64,000 nucleotides of DNA, taken from the NCBI GenBank assembly GCA_016214985.1, contig JACRMM010000026.1:1-64000 (forward strand), in the 5' to 3' direction. How positions within the stretch are numbered: the stretch's first letter is position 1; every line of letters begins with the position of its first letter. Positions 1-9,516 of this stretch are shown in pieces. Source of the stretch: Deltaproteobacteria bacterium. Its GTDB lineage: Bacteria > Desulfobacterota > Deferrisomatia > Deferrisomatales > JACRMM01. Position numbers and translations under genes: made by a program. The notes under the pieces were generated by a model. It did not search any database. It was not told the DNA's origin and worked only from the letters and a program-made list of their open reading frames with translations.

Positions 1-112
1 CCGCACCTCCTTATCGTGTAAGGATATGCGAAAATTCGCGCCCACCTACTAACGGCTATGTCAATGTTAAAATACACCGCAGGGCGAAATAGTTTGGCTT
101 TATCGGTGCACC

Positions 113-511
113 ATGCAACTACCTAACCGGACAACGCTGACCCAGAATAAGAATAACGTGTCAGCGCTCGAACTGAAACGCTTCGTCGGAATCAGTTATC
201 GCTCAGCTTGGCGCCTCAAGCACAAACTCATGCAGGTGATGTTCGAACGCGAGCAGTCCACGAAACTCTTCGGTCGGGTCGAAGTCGATGACGCCTACCT
301 TGGCGGAGAACTCGAAGGCGGCAAGAGGGGACGCGGTTCCCAGAACAAGGTCCCTTTCGTTGCTGCAGTCCAGACAGGCAAACAGCAGCACCCGCTGTAT
401 GCCGTCTTCTCCCCGATCTCGGGATTCACTTGCGAAGCGGTCAAGGACTGGGCCACCCGCAGACTTGCTCCCACGGCCGGGGTGGTTTCCGACGGCCTGT
501 CGGGCTGCGTG
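113..511 (+). pseudogene. IS1595-type transposase, truncated
   Basis: The reading frame carries the central part of an IS1595/ISXO2-type transposase: the ALELKR helix region, the KHKLMQ segment, the first catalytic Asp in VDDAYLGGE and the KVPFVAAV strand, ending at VVSDGLSG. In intact family members a zinc ribbon precedes this and a second Asp and a Glu/His region follow. Both are missing here. Family similarity stops near base 505-511 although the frame stays open to 976. The ATG at 113 is simply the first one in frame and the residues after it look unrelated to the family. The call is a non-functional remnant. No terminal inverted repeats could be identified around it. Confidence 0.8.
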
Positions 512-1011
512 CCCCCGGGTACTTCACGCCACCATTCTTCTTGGTCTCAGCAAGGTGCACGTCTCGTCAAAGGGAGTCTCAGGGGGATTGATCGTAAGGA
601 TATACCTCACACGGGCGCAGATTGGGGGCGGGCAGGCCCCCGCTTTCGGGTCGCGCCAACTGCGCGCGACCCGATGCAACGTTTCGAAGTCTTTGGGGTT
701 GCCGTGCCGGGCTCCGCTGGTTTGACCCTCGCGCGGTCGAGCCAACAACCGAACCTAATCCCTGCACCTCCCAGAGCCGATACCAACGGCACGCGCCGAT
801 GCGAGTCGGCTGATGCAGTCTTTCGGCCTTCCGGCGATCGGGGGACTGGCGCTTCCCGCCCTTCAGCGACAGGAGGAGGTGCCGCGGCTGCCTCACCCCA
901 CGCGTCGCTGGCGACGCACGGTGCGCCGCTGCGCCCTGGACCGGGCCGCCGGACCCGTGGTACATCCGGCCCCTGATTTCTTCAACACCCCACTTCAAGG
1001 GAGGGAAGACG
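512..1011. other. No gene recognised between the IS remnant and the dehydrogenase
   Basis: About 500 bases of high-GC sequence. Several overlapping open frames exist on both strands, but none gives a protein with a recognisable domain or a convincing ribosome binding site. A strong hairpin lies at 646-674. The Shine-Dalgarno of the next gene (AGGGAGG, about 1000-1006) lies at the end. Confidence 0.6.
646..674. terminator. Perfect 11-bp hairpin, terminator-like
   Basis: The arms TCGGGTCGCGC and GCGCGACCCGA pair perfectly around a 7-base loop. No T-run follows on either strand, so intrinsic termination is only possible, not shown. Confidence 0.4.
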
Positions 1012-2649
1012 ATGGAGGAGTACTCGGTCAGCCCGTCGGGAGAGCGGTTCCCGCTGCCCCGGAAAGAAGACTACGCCGCGGAGTTCGCGCGGGTGAAGGC
1101 CCTGGCAGACGAGGCCAGGGCCAGGGGCCAGGAAGTCGTGGTGGTCATGGGCGTGGGCTTCGTGGGCGCCGTGATGGCGGCCATCGTGGCCGACACCGTG
1201 GACAAGGCCACCGGCAGGCCCTCGAAGTTCGTCATCGGCTGCCAGCGGCCGAGCCCTCGCAGTTACTGGAAGATCCCGCTCCTCTCCCGCGGCGAGTCGC
1301 CGGTGAAGGCCGAGGACCCCGAGGTCGACCCGATGATCGCCCGCACGGTCCTCGACAAGAAGACCCTCACGGCGACCTACAACAGCGAATGTCTGAGCCT
1401 GGCCGACGCGGTGGTCGTGGACGTCCAGTGCGACTACACCAAGCACGACCTGGGAAACCTGCGCACCGGCGAGGTGGAGATGGCCGCCCTGGAGGCGACC
1501 ATGCGCACGATCGGCGAGACGGTCCGCCCCGAGTGCCTGGTGCTGATCGAGACCACCGTGGCGCCGGGTACCACCGAGTTCGTCGCCTACCCGATCCTCA
1601 AGAAGGCCTTCCAGGCCCGGGGCATCGACGCGCCGCCGCTCCTGGCCCACAGCTTCGAGCGGGTCATGCCCGGCCGCGAGTACGTCTCCTCCATCCGCGA
1701 CTTCTGGCGGGTGTGCTCGGGCTGCAACCCGGAAGCGCGGGAGCGTGTGGTCACGTTCCTCACCGAGGTCCTCAACACCGAGCAGTACCCTCTCACGGTC
1801 ATGGACCGGCCGATCGAGAGCGAGACCACGAAGATCGTCGAGAACTCCTACCGGGCGACGATCCTCGCCTTCCTGAACGAGTGGAGTCTCTTCTCGGAGA
1901 GGAACGGAGTCGATCTGACCAAGGTGATTCAAGCCATCAAGACGCGGCCCACCCACTCCAACATCATCTTCCCCGGACCCGGTATCGGCGGCTACTGCCT
2001 GCCCAAGGACGGGGGGCTGGGCTTCTGGGCCTACAAGCACATCCTCGGCTTCGAGGACGACATCTTCAAGATCACGACCGCGGCGATCGACATCAACGAC
2101 ACCCGCGCGCTGCACGCTGCCGAGCTCACGCGCGATGCCCTTCGCAACCTGGGCCGCTACATCGCCGGCGCCCGGGTGGTGCTGTGCGGGGCCAGCTACC
2201 GGGAGGACGTCGGCGACACCCGCTACAGCGGCTCGGAACTGGTGGTGCGCAAGCTCACGGAGATGGGCGCCGAGACGCGCGTCCACGACCCGTACGTGGA
2301 GCACTGGTACGAGTTGGAGAGCCAGGACACCTACCCGGCGCCGGGGCACTCCTGGGGCCGGTTCTTCCGCAACCAGGGGGACCTCGCCCAGCTGCGCGTG
2401 GAGAAGGACCTCCCCGCCATGCTCCTGGGCGCCGAGGCGTTGGTGCTGGCCGTGCGCCACGCCCCCTACCTCGCCCTGGACCCGGACGACGTCGTGCGCT
2501 GGGCGGGCGGCCCGCTCGCCGTGGTGGACTGCTTCGGGATCCTCGCAGACGAGAAGATCCGCCGGTACTTCGAGCTGGGGTGCGAGGTGAAGGCGTTGGG
2601 TCGGGGTCACATCCAGAGGATCAAGGAAGAGGTCCGCCGGGGGCGGTAG
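1012..2649 (+). CDS. Nucleotide-sugar dehydrogenase (UDP-glucose/GDP-mannose family)
   Basis: A cytoplasmic NAD-dependent enzyme of the UDP-glucose/GDP-mannose dehydrogenase family. It would oxidise the C6 alcohol of a nucleotide sugar to a uronic acid for surface polysaccharide. At 545 residues it is longer than the usual 420-450. The Rossmann motif GVGFVGAVM is at residues 46-54, VAPGTTEF in the middle, the ENSYRATILAFLNEW central helix follows, and the catalytic Cys is in GIGGYCLPKDG near residue 330. The C-terminal UDP-binding domain has SYREDVGDTRYSGSELV instead of the common KxNTDDxR block. The substrate therefore cannot be named. The start is an ATG about 6 bases after AGGGAGG. It stands alone, with no glycosyltransferase beside it in the window. 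Confidence 0.85.
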   Translation: MEEYSVSPSGERFPLPRKEDYAAEFARVKALADEARARGQEVVVVMGVGFVGAVMAAIVADTVDKATGRPSKFVIGCQRPSPRSYWKIPLLSRGESPVKAEDPEVDPMIARTVLDKKTLTATYNSECLSLADAVVVDVQCDYTKHDLGNLRTGEVEMAALEATMRTIGETVRPECLVLIETTVAPGTTEFVAYPILKKAFQARGIDAPPLLAHSFERVMPGREYVSSIRDFWRVCSGCNPEARERVVTFLTEVLNTEQYPLTVMDRPIESETTKIVENSYRATILAFLNEWSLFSERNGVDLTKVIQAIKTRPTHSNIIFPGPGIGGYCLPKDGGLGFWAYKHILGFEDDIFKITTAAIDINDTRALHAAELTRDALRNLGRYIAGARVVLCGASYREDVGDTRYSGSELVVRKLTEMGAETRVHDPYVEHWYELESQDTYPAPGHSWGRFFRNQGDLAQLRVEKDLPAMLLGAEALVLAVRHAPYLALDPDDVVRWAGGPLAVVDCFGILADEKIRRYFELGCEVKALGRGHIQRIKEEVRRGR

Positions 2650-2654
2650 CGGGT

Positions 2655-2686
2655 GCCCGGGCGGAAACGACCGTTTCCGTCCGGGC
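2655..2686. terminator. Terminator-like hairpin after the dehydrogenase gene
   Basis: GCCCGGGCGGAAACG and CGTTTCCGTCCGGGC form a 15-bp stem with one G-T pair and a very short loop, 5 bases after the stop codon. No clear T-run follows. Confidence 0.55.
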
Positions 2687-2827
2687 GCTCTCGGCACTCA
2701 GCAATCGGCGGTCAGCCACGTCACGAAGAAGAGTGCAGGCGCTGGTTGAAGGCTGATCGCTGAACGCTTCCTTCGGAATGGCACGTTTCGGATGAGCGCG
2801 GGCTCGGTCTCGGAGGATGCCCGAGCG

Positions 2828-4054
2828 TCAGGACCTCTTCTTCCGCTGCCGGGGCCGCGGGTCCCCATCGCCCTCCGGGAGCAGCGCCGCCCGGGTGATG
2901 GCGCGCGGCCCGAACTGGCGCCGGATCTCGTCGACCACGCGCGACACCTCGCCCAGGCGATCCGGTCGAGGCGGGGGGGCGAAGAGATCCAGCTGGGCCG
3001 CCCCCGCGGCCCGGGTGCCGCCGAGATGGGTCGCCGTGAGCCCCACGAGCCTCACCCGGCGGCCGCGGTGGGGCACCCGATCGAGGAGGACGAGCGCGGC
3101 GGCGTAGAGATCCTCGGTGAGGTCGGTGGGCCGGCTCAGGGCCTGGGACCGGGTGATCGTGTGAAAGGTCTCGTCGCGGTGCTTGAGCGTGACGCGCGCC
3201 GTCCGCAGCCCTTCTCCGCGGAGACGCGACCCCACGCGGTCGGCGAGCCCGAGCAGAGTGCGCCGCACCGCCTCCAGGTCGTCGGTGTCGCGCTCGAAGG
3301 TGGTCTCAGCCCCGAGGGACCGGGGCTCGGCGTCGGGCGCCACGGGCCGCGAATCCTCCCCTCTCGCCAGGGCGATCAGGTCGCCCGCGTGCTCACCCAG
3401 CGCCGGCTCCAGATCCTCGGGCCGCAGCCGCGCCACATCGCCGATCGTCCGAAGTCCCACCCGCCGGAGCCTCTCCTCGGTCTTCGGTCCCACGCCCCAG
3501 AGGCGACCGATCGGCAGCGGCTCCAGAAAGGACCGCTCCTCCCCCAGCCGCACGACCACGAACCCGTCGGGCTTCTCCAGGTCCGAGGCCACCTTGGCCA
3601 GGAACTTGTTCGGCGCCACGCCCACCGACGCCACCAGGCCCCACTCGCGCTGCACGCGCCCCTTGATCTCGCGCCCGATCCGCTCGGCATCGCCCCACAG
3701 CCGGCGGGAACCGGTCACGTCCAGGAACGCCTCGTCGATGGAGAGGGGCTCCACGAGATCGGTATACTCCCGCAGCAGAGCGAAGAGGCTCCGGGAGACC
3801 TCGGCATAGCGCGCCATCCGGGGGCGGACGAAGACGCCCTGGGGACACAACCGCCACGCGCGGCCGATGGGAAGGGCCGAGCGCACCCCGAACGCACGGG
3901 CCTCGTAGGAGCACGCTGCCACCACGCCACGGCCGCGCCCCTCGGCCGGGTCGGCCCCCACGACGACCGGCCGCCCGCGCCACGCCGGGTGGTCGCACTG
4001 CTCCACCGACGCGTAGAAGGCGTCCATGTCCAGGTGAAGGATGGCCCGGGTCAC
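2828..4054 (-). CDS. dinB: DNA polymerase IV (Y-family translesion polymerase)
   Basis: A Y-family error-prone polymerase that copies past damaged bases. At 408 residues it is a little longer than the E. coli protein. The first catalytic acidic motif LDMDAFYASVE is at residues 8-18 and the second, SIDEAFLDVTGS, is near residue 105. The helix-hairpin-helix region (LWGVGPKTEERLRRVG) and the little-finger domain follow. The start is a GTG at 4054. The C-terminus is basic (RQRKKRS), but no clamp-binding QLxLF motif is obvious there; the segment AAQLDLFAPPPR shortly before it fits a beta-clamp peptide. It lies 36 bases downstream of the comFB-like gene on the same strand and may be co-transcribed with it. 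Confidence 0.95.
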   Translation of the reverse strand: MTRAILHLDMDAFYASVEQCDHPAWRGRPVVVGADPAEGRGRGVVAACSYEARAFGVRSALPIGRAWRLCPQGVFVRPRMARYAEVSRSLFALLREYTDLVEPLSIDEAFLDVTGSRRLWGDAERIGREIKGRVQREWGLVASVGVAPNKFLAKVASDLEKPDGFVVVRLGEERSFLEPLPIGRLWGVGPKTEERLRRVGLRTIGDVARLRPEDLEPALGEHAGDLIALARGEDSRPVAPDAEPRSLGAETTFERDTDDLEAVRRTLLGLADRVGSRLRGEGLRTARVTLKHRDETFHTITRSQALSRPTDLTEDLYAAALVLLDRVPHRGRRVRLVGLTATHLGGTRAAGAAQLDLFAPPPRPDRLGEVSRVVDEIRRQFGPRAITRAALLPEGDGDPRPRQRKKRS

Positions 4055-4090
4055 GGGCGGTTTCGAGAGGCTCGGAGGGGGGCGCCGGAG

Positions 4091-4408
4091 CTACCCGTGG
4101 TTGGGGTTCCGGCGCACCTTGGCGACAGACTCTTGGACCTTCTCGGCGACGAGGCGCTCGTCGATGAAGTTGACGCTCTCGCGGTAACTGCGCACGCTCG
4201 AGGCCTGGATGTACCGGGGCGGAAGGGAGTTGAGCGCGAGGGCGTAGATGTCCTCGGTGCACAGGTTGCACTGGCAAAAGGAGACGTCTTTGGCGAACAG
4301 CTTGCGCATCGCCCGCAGCACCTCGAACTCGTTGTAGTTGACGATGTCCCGCATGGAGTGCCCGGCGACGTCGTAGTCGATGGAGTCATGGGTGAGCAGC
4401 TCCGCCAT
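4091..4408 (-). CDS. ComFB-family protein (late competence development-like)
   Basis: A 105-residue protein resembling the ComFB family (PF10719). An N-terminal helix (YNEFEVLRAMRKLFAK) is followed by a Cys pair in CQCNLCTEDIYALALNSLPPRY, the family signature, and a polar C-terminal helix. ComFB proteins were named from the Bacillus competence operon. In other bacteria family members are linked to signalling and surface motility, and some bind cyclic dinucleotides. Which applies here cannot be read from the sequence. The ATG start is the first gene of a probable two-gene unit with dinB. It is divergent from the sensor kinase, with 186 bases between them. Confidence 0.75.
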   Translation of the reverse strand: MAELLTHDSIDYDVAGHSMRDIVNYNEFEVLRAMRKLFAKDVSFCQCNLCTEDIYALALNSLPPRYIQASSVRSYRESVNFIDERLVAEKVQESVAKVRRNPNHG

Positions 4409-4594
4409 GCCGTTTCTCCTCTTGGATTCTCTGGCCCTCGTGGCTCGCGTTCTCCACTACACCGGTCCGCCCCGCGCCGTCAAGAACGGGCCGCGCGACA
4501 TCGATCGGAATTGCGGGAAAAAGCCGTCTAGGATAGCCTGCCCCCCTGCTACCGTTCGCCCAGGGCCGCGCCCCACCTGATTCGAGGAGAAATC

Positions 4595-7249
4595 TTGGAC
4601 TCGCCCCGCCGCCCCGAAGGTCAGCGTCCGCCGGGGCCCACCCGGACGGCTCTCCGGATCTCGGCGCTGTATGCGCTCGTCGGCGGGCTGTGGATCCTCT
4701 TCTCCGACAGCGCCCTTCTATTTCTTGTTCGCGACCCCGAGACCATGGCCCGCGTCGCCATCGCCAAGGGATGGGTGTACGTGCTGGTGACCGCAGGGAT
4801 GCTCTTCGGGCTCGTCCAGGGCGCCATCCAAAAGCTCCACCGCTCCCAGGAGGCCCTGCGCCGAAGCGAGGAGGACTACCGGCTCCTCGTGGAGAACCAG
4901 ACCGACCTCATGGTGAAGACCGACGCCGACGGGCGCCTGCTCTTCGTCAGCCAGAGTTACTGCGAGCTCTTCGGACGGTCGCAGGACGAGCTCCTCGGCG
5001 CCACCTTCTGGCCCCTCGTCCACCCCGACGACGCGGCGGCGATGCAGGCGGCGATCCGGGACCTGAGCCGGCCGCCCCACACCGGGTATGTCGAGACCCG
5101 TGCCTTCACCGCCAAAGGGGCTCGCTGGATCGCCTGGGCGGGCCGCGGGGTTCTCGATTCCCACGGGAGCTTGACGTCCATCGCCGCCGTCGGACGGGAC
5201 ATCACGGAGAAGAGAGGTGCTGAAGAGGCTCTGGAGACGCACGTGCACCGCCTCGAGGCGCTTCGCGACATCGAGGACGCGATCCTGGCAACCCATTCCC
5301 CCAGCGACGTGGCCGACGCGGCGGTGGGCCACCTGCGACGCCTCGTGCCCTGCCGCCGCGTCAGCATCGCGCTCCTGGACCGGCCCCGCGGACGACTCAC
5401 GGTCACCGCGGACGATCTCTCTCAGACCTCACCCCGGCACGTCACCGTGCCCGACAGCTTCCTCGATGACCTTCCCGAGCCGCACGAGCGCGCCGTCCGA
5501 CGCATTGCCGACCTGACCGAGGACCGGTGGCGCGGCCCGCTCTACGACCACCTGAGGTCCCTGGGGCTTCGCAGCGTGATCGCAGCACCGCTCCAGGCCG
5601 AGGGCGAGCTTTTCGGGCTCCTCACGCTGGCTCGGGAGGAGCCGGGAACCTTTGCGCCGGAGCACGAAGCGATCGCGAGCGACGTCGCGAACCTCCTGTC
5701 GGTCGCGCTGTACGAAGCGCGGCTCCGTGACGCCCTGGCCACCGGCCGGGAGCGGCTGCACGCAGTGATCGAGCACCTGCCCGAGGGGGTCTTGGTCCTC
5801 GACGAGGACCAGCGAGTGGCCCTCGTCAACCCGGCGGCCGCCGTCTTGCTGGAGACGCTCCACCCCTCCGGCCCGGGCCAGCCGCTGAACGCCTTGGCGG
5901 GGGTACCCATCGCTGACCTTCTCCGCGCACCGGCGCCCGGGTCCGGCCCCTGGCAGGAATTGCACACGTCCGGCCCGCCCCGGCGCGTCTTCGAGGCCGC
6001 GGTGCAGGAGCTGCCGACGGAACGGGGCCGAATGGGTGCGCTGGTCGTGGTCCGAGAGGTCACCGCGGAGCGCGTGATGGAAGAACAGGTCCGGCATCAG
6101 GAGAACCTCGCCGTGGTGGGCCAGCTGGCCGCCGGAATCGCTCACGACTTCAACAACCTGCTCCAGGGGATCCTCATGTACGCCGAGCTGCTGCTGCGCA
6201 CGCAGCACCTCGAAGCACGCGATGCCGAGAGAGTGCAGGGGATCCTCACGCAGGGCCTCCGGGGGGCGGACCTGATTCGTCAGATCCTGGACTTCAGCCG
6301 ACGAAGCGTGGGACAGAGGGAGCCCCTGGAGCTCGAGCCCGTCCTCTCGTCCCTCCTGCGGCTGCTGCGCAGCACGATCCCGGAGAGCGTTCAGATCGAG
6401 CTGGAGATGCCCCCCGGATCGCACCGCATCTTGGGCGACGCGACACAGCTCCAGCGGGCCCTGACGAACCTGGCCGTCAACGCCCGAGACGCCATGCCCG
6501 AAGGCGGAACGCTCCGGATCGTTCTGTCCTCGCTCGAGGTCGATGCGGGGACCGCCCCACCCGTGGCCGGGATGGCGACCGGCCCGTGGTTGCGGCTCGA
6601 CGTCTCCGACACCGGAACCGGAATCTCGCCGGAGGCGCGACCGCACATCTTCCAGCCCTTCTTCACGACCAAGGCGGTGGGCCGCGGCACCGGGCTCGGC
6701 CTCGCCCAGGTGTACGGCATCGTCAAAGGGCACGGCGGGTTCGTCGACGTGGCCACCGCGGTCGGCAGCGGCTCGACGTTCTCGCTCTTCCTGCCGGAAG
6801 ACCGCGACGCCGCGACCGCGGCCCCCCTGCCCCGGCCCGCAGCACCGGGCGAGGGGCGGGGCGAGACGATTCTCCTCGCGGAAGACGACGACGCGGCGAG
6901 AGAGGTGTCCCGCGACGGCCTCGAGGCCCTGGGCTACCGCGTGCTCACCGCCACGGACGGTCTCGACGCCCTTCACCGTTGGGAAGCCCGGAGCGGCGAG
7001 ATCGCCCTGGTGCTCTCGGACGCGATCATGCCCGGCATGGGGGGCGTGGAGCTGGCGCGGGAGCTCCGGGCCCAGCAGCCCGGGTCGAAGGTCGTCCTGA
7101 TGAGCGGATATCCGCTGCCCGAGGCGAGCCGAGACGCCGTCCTGGACTGGATTCAGAAGCCCTTCTCCATGGACGAGCTCGGCCGCCGTGTCCGGTGGGC
7201 GCTGGATACGCAACAAGGTCATCCGGAAGCATCGCAGGAAGTCTCTTGA
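4595..7249 (+). CDS. Hybrid sensor histidine kinase (2 TM, PAS-GAF-PAS-HisKA-HATPase-REC)
   Basis: A membrane-anchored hybrid kinase of 884 residues. Two hydrophobic helices lie at about 24-45 and 57-80, with only a short loop outside. They are followed by PAS (about 90-205), GAF (about 216-375) and a second PAS (about 384-500). The phosphoacceptor His517 sits in GIAHDFNNLLQGI. The HATPase domain has the N box (LAVNARDAMPEGG), DTGTGI and GTGLGLAQVYGIV. A C-terminal receiver domain has acidic residues at AEDD, Asp809 in LSDAIMPG and the late Lys in QKPF. The start is a TTG with CGAGGAG just upstream; no better ATG exists in frame. No separate response regulator is adjacent, so it probably signals through a partner elsewhere. 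The ligand is unknown. Confidence 0.92.
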   Translation: MDSPRRPEGQRPPGPTRTALRISALYALVGGLWILFSDSALLFLVRDPETMARVAIAKGWVYVLVTAGMLFGLVQGAIQKLHRSQEALRRSEEDYRLLVENQTDLMVKTDADGRLLFVSQSYCELFGRSQDELLGATFWPLVHPDDAAAMQAAIRDLSRPPHTGYVETRAFTAKGARWIAWAGRGVLDSHGSLTSIAAVGRDITEKRGAEEALETHVHRLEALRDIEDAILATHSPSDVADAAVGHLRRLVPCRRVSIALLDRPRGRLTVTADDLSQTSPRHVTVPDSFLDDLPEPHERAVRRIADLTEDRWRGPLYDHLRSLGLRSVIAAPLQAEGELFGLLTLAREEPGTFAPEHEAIASDVANLLSVALYEARLRDALATGRERLHAVIEHLPEGVLVLDEDQRVALVNPAAAVLLETLHPSGPGQPLNALAGVPIADLLRAPAPGSGPWQELHTSGPPRRVFEAAVQELPTERGRMGALVVVREVTAERVMEEQVRHQENLAVVGQLAAGIAHDFNNLLQGILMYAELLLRTQHLEARDAERVQGILTQGLRGADLIRQILDFSRRSVGQREPLELEPVLSSLLRLLRSTIPESVQIELEMPPGSHRILGDATQLQRALTNLAVNARDAMPEGGTLRIVLSSLEVDAGTAPPVAGMATGPWLRLDVSDTGTGISPEARPHIFQPFFTTKAVGRGTGLGLAQVYGIVKGHGGFVDVATAVGSGSTFSLFLPEDRDAATAAPLPRPAAPGEGRGETILLAEDDDAAREVSRDGLEALGYRVLTATDGLDALHRWEARSGEIALVLSDAIMPGMGGVELARELRAQQPGSKVVLMSGYPLPEASRDAVLDWIQKPFSMDELGRRVRWALDTQQGHPEASQEVS

Positions 7250-7349
7250 CACTGCCCCTTCCGGAAGGATAGCCTCCGGCCGCTGACGTGGGGCGGGAAC
7301 TTGAAGACCTGAAGTGGGTGCGACCGTGGGTCTCATGGGGCCCGGTTCC

Positions 7350-7366
7350 GCCGGACACCGTCCGGC
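7350..7366. terminator. Short hairpin between convergent genes
   Basis: GCCGGAC and GTCCGGC form a perfect 7-bp stem with a 3-base loop. It lies in the 174-base gap where the sensor kinase and uvrB genes converge, so it could serve either. No T-run is present. Confidence 0.35.
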
Positions 7367-7423
7367 AGGATGGGGCCTGTCTTGTGTTTCCCCCCAGCGG
7401 CGCGACCGGGCAGCGGCAGTCCG

Positions 7424-9439
7424 CTATGACTCCGGGTCTCCCGGCTCGGGGAAGAGCGCCATCTCCACTTCTTGGAGCTTCTTGATCTCGTCGCGGCACC
7501 GAGCCGCCTCCTCGAACTCGAGGCTTGCGGCCGCCTCGAGCATCTTCTTTCGCAACCGCTCCACTTCCCGCTCCACCTCCTCGGGGCTCCGGTAGGGTTG
7601 CACGTCCTCGGCTGCCAGGGGCACGGTGACGTAGTCCATCTCGTAGACCGACGAGAGCACGTCGTCGATCTTCTTCTTCACCGACTCGGGCGTGATGCCG
7701 TGCTCGGCGTTGTAGGCGAGCTGGCGCACCCGGCGGCGCCGGCACTCCTCCAGGGCGCGGTCGATCGAGCCGGTGTGCCGGTCGGCGTAGAGGAGCACTC
7801 TCCCCAGGACGTTTCGGGCCGCCCGGCCCGAGGTCTGGATGAGGCTCGTCTCGCTTCGCAGAAACCCCTCCTTGTCCGCATCGAGGACCGCGACGAGCTC
7901 GACCTCGGGGATGTCGAGGCCTTCGCGCAGGAGGTTGATCCCGATCAGGACGTCGTGCGTGCCCTGCCGCAGGTCTCGGATGATCTTCACCCGCTCCAGC
8001 GTGTCGATGTCCGAGTGGAGGTAGCAGGTCTTCACGCCGAGCTCGGCGTAGTACCGCGTCAGATCCTCCGCCATGCGCTTGGTTAGCGTGGTGACGAGCA
8101 CCCGTCCGCCCCGCCCGACCACGTCGCGGATCTCGCCCAGGAGGTCGTCCACCTGGGTTTGCGCTGGGCGGACCTCCATCGCAGGATCCACCAGACCGGT
8201 GGGCCGGATGATCTGCTCCGCCACGGCGCCGCCGGCCTTCTCGAGCTCGTAACGCGCCGGTGTGGCCGAGATGTAGAGGGCCTGCCGGACCCGCTTCTCG
8301 AACTCGTCGAAGCGCAGCGGCCGGTTGTCCAGGGCCGAGGGAAGCCGAAACCCGAACTCGACCAGGGTCTCCTTGCGGGAACGGTCACCCCGGTACATCC
8401 CCGCGACCTGGGGCACGGTCACGTGGCTCTCGTCCACGACCAGGACGAAGTCCTCCGGGAAGTAGTCGAGGAGCGTGGGCGGCGGCTCGCCTGGCGCCCG
8501 TCCGGTCAGGTGCCGGGAGTAGTTCTCGATGCCCGGGCAGAAGCCCATCTCCTCGAGCACCTCGAGGTCGAACATCGTGCGCTGCTCGAGGCGCTGGGCC
8601 TCCAGGAGCTGCCCGCGCGCCCGAAGCTCGGTCAGGCGCTCTCGCAGCTCGTCCCGGATCGTGCCGATCGCGCGCGCCAGCACCTCTTTGGGCGTCACAT
8701 AGTGGGAGGCCGGGGGAACGAGAATGCTCTTCATACGCGCCAGGCGCCGGCCGCGCAGAGGGTCGACGAGGGAGATCGCCTCCACCTCGTCGCCGTAGAA
8801 CTCGACCCGGATCGCGCGCTCGTCCTCGTAGGCCGGGAAGATCTCCACGACGTCGCCCCTCACCCGAAAAGTCCCCCGGTGGAAGTCCAGGTCGTTTCTC
8901 TGGTACTGGAGGTCGACGAGCTTGCGCAGGATCTTGTCGCGATCCGCCTCCACCCCCTCCTCCAGGTACAGGATCATCTGCTGGTAGGCCTCGGGGTCGC
9001 CCAGCCCGTAGATGCACGAGACGCTCGCCACGATGACGACGTCGCGGCGCGTGAGCAGCGCGTGGGTGGCCGCGTGCCGCAGCCGGTCGATCCGATCGTT
9101 GATCGACGAGTCTTTCTCGATATACAGGTCCTGCTGGGGGAGGTAGGCCTCGGGCTGGTAGTAGTCGTAGTAGCTGACGAAGTACTCGACCGCGTTGTCC
9201 GGGAACAGGGCCTTGAACTCCGCATAGAGCTGGGCAGCGAGGGTCTTGTTGGGGGCGAGGACCAGGGTCGGGCGGTCGACTTGCGCGACGACGTTGGCCA
9301 CGGTGAATGTCTTCCCCGAGCCCGTGACGCCGAGGAGCACCTGATGCCGAAGGCCTTCCTGAAGGCCCCGGCGCAGGGCCTCGATCGCCTGGGGCTGGTC
9401 GCCGGCCGGAGAGAAGTCGGAGACGAGTGAGAACGACAT
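7424..9439 (-). CDS. uvrB: Excinuclease ABC subunit B
   Basis: UvrB, the damage-verifying helicase-like subunit of nucleotide excision repair. At 671 residues it has normal length. Walker A GVTGSGKT is at residues 37-44. The beta-hairpin region ([16 protein letters not shown]) follows, then DESH-type motif II in [10 protein letters not shown], and the C-terminal helicase motifs ([32 protein letters not shown]). A C-terminal UVR coiled-coil ([12 protein letters not shown]) that contacts UvrC is present. The ATG start begins the canonical [16 protein letters not shown]. It is followed upstream by cysS on the same strand, 77 bases apart. Confidence 0.98.
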   Translation of the reverse strand: MSFSLVSDFSPAGDQPQAIEALRRGLQEGLRHQVLLGVTGSGKTFTVANVVAQVDRPTLVLAPNKTLAAQLYAEFKALFPDNAVEYFVSYYDYYQPEAYLPQQDLYIEKDSSINDRIDRLRHAATHALLTRRDVVIVASVSCIYGLGDPEAYQQMILYLEEGVEADRDKILRKLVDLQYQRNDLDFHRGTFRVRGDVVEIFPAYEDERAIRVEFYGDEVEAISLVDPLRGRRLARMKSILVPPASHYVTPKEVLARAIGTIRDELRERLTELRARGQLLEAQRLEQRTMFDLEVLEEMGFCPGIENYSRHLTGRAPGEPPPTLLDYFPEDFVLVVDESHVTVPQVAGMYRGDRSRKETLVEFGFRLPSALDNRPLRFDEFEKRVRQALYISATPARYELEKAGGAVAEQIIRPTGLVDPAMEVRPAQTQVDDLLGEIRDVVGRGGRVLVTTLTKRMAEDLTRYYAELGVKTCYLHSDIDTLERVKIIRDLRQGTHDVLIGINLLREGLDIPEVELVAVLDADKEGFLRSETSLIQTSGRAARNVLGRVLLYADRHTGSIDRALEECRRRRVRQLAYNAEHGITPESVKKKIDDVLSSVYEMDYVTVPLAAEDVQPYRSPEEVEREVERLRKKMLEAAASLEFEEAARCRDEIKKLQEVEMALFPEPGDPES

Positions 9440-9516
9440 TCTTCGGTTTTCGCGCGTCGGGCTCCGGGTCTAGCTCTTCGACCCGGAACCGGGAACAGGG
9501 AGCTCTGAACCGGCTA

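Noticed and set aside
813-2756. 647-residue plus-strand frame overlapping the nucleotide-sugar dehydrogenase
   Set aside because: It is a +1 shadow of the recognised gene at 1012-2649, very rich in Arg/Pro/Gly with no domain.
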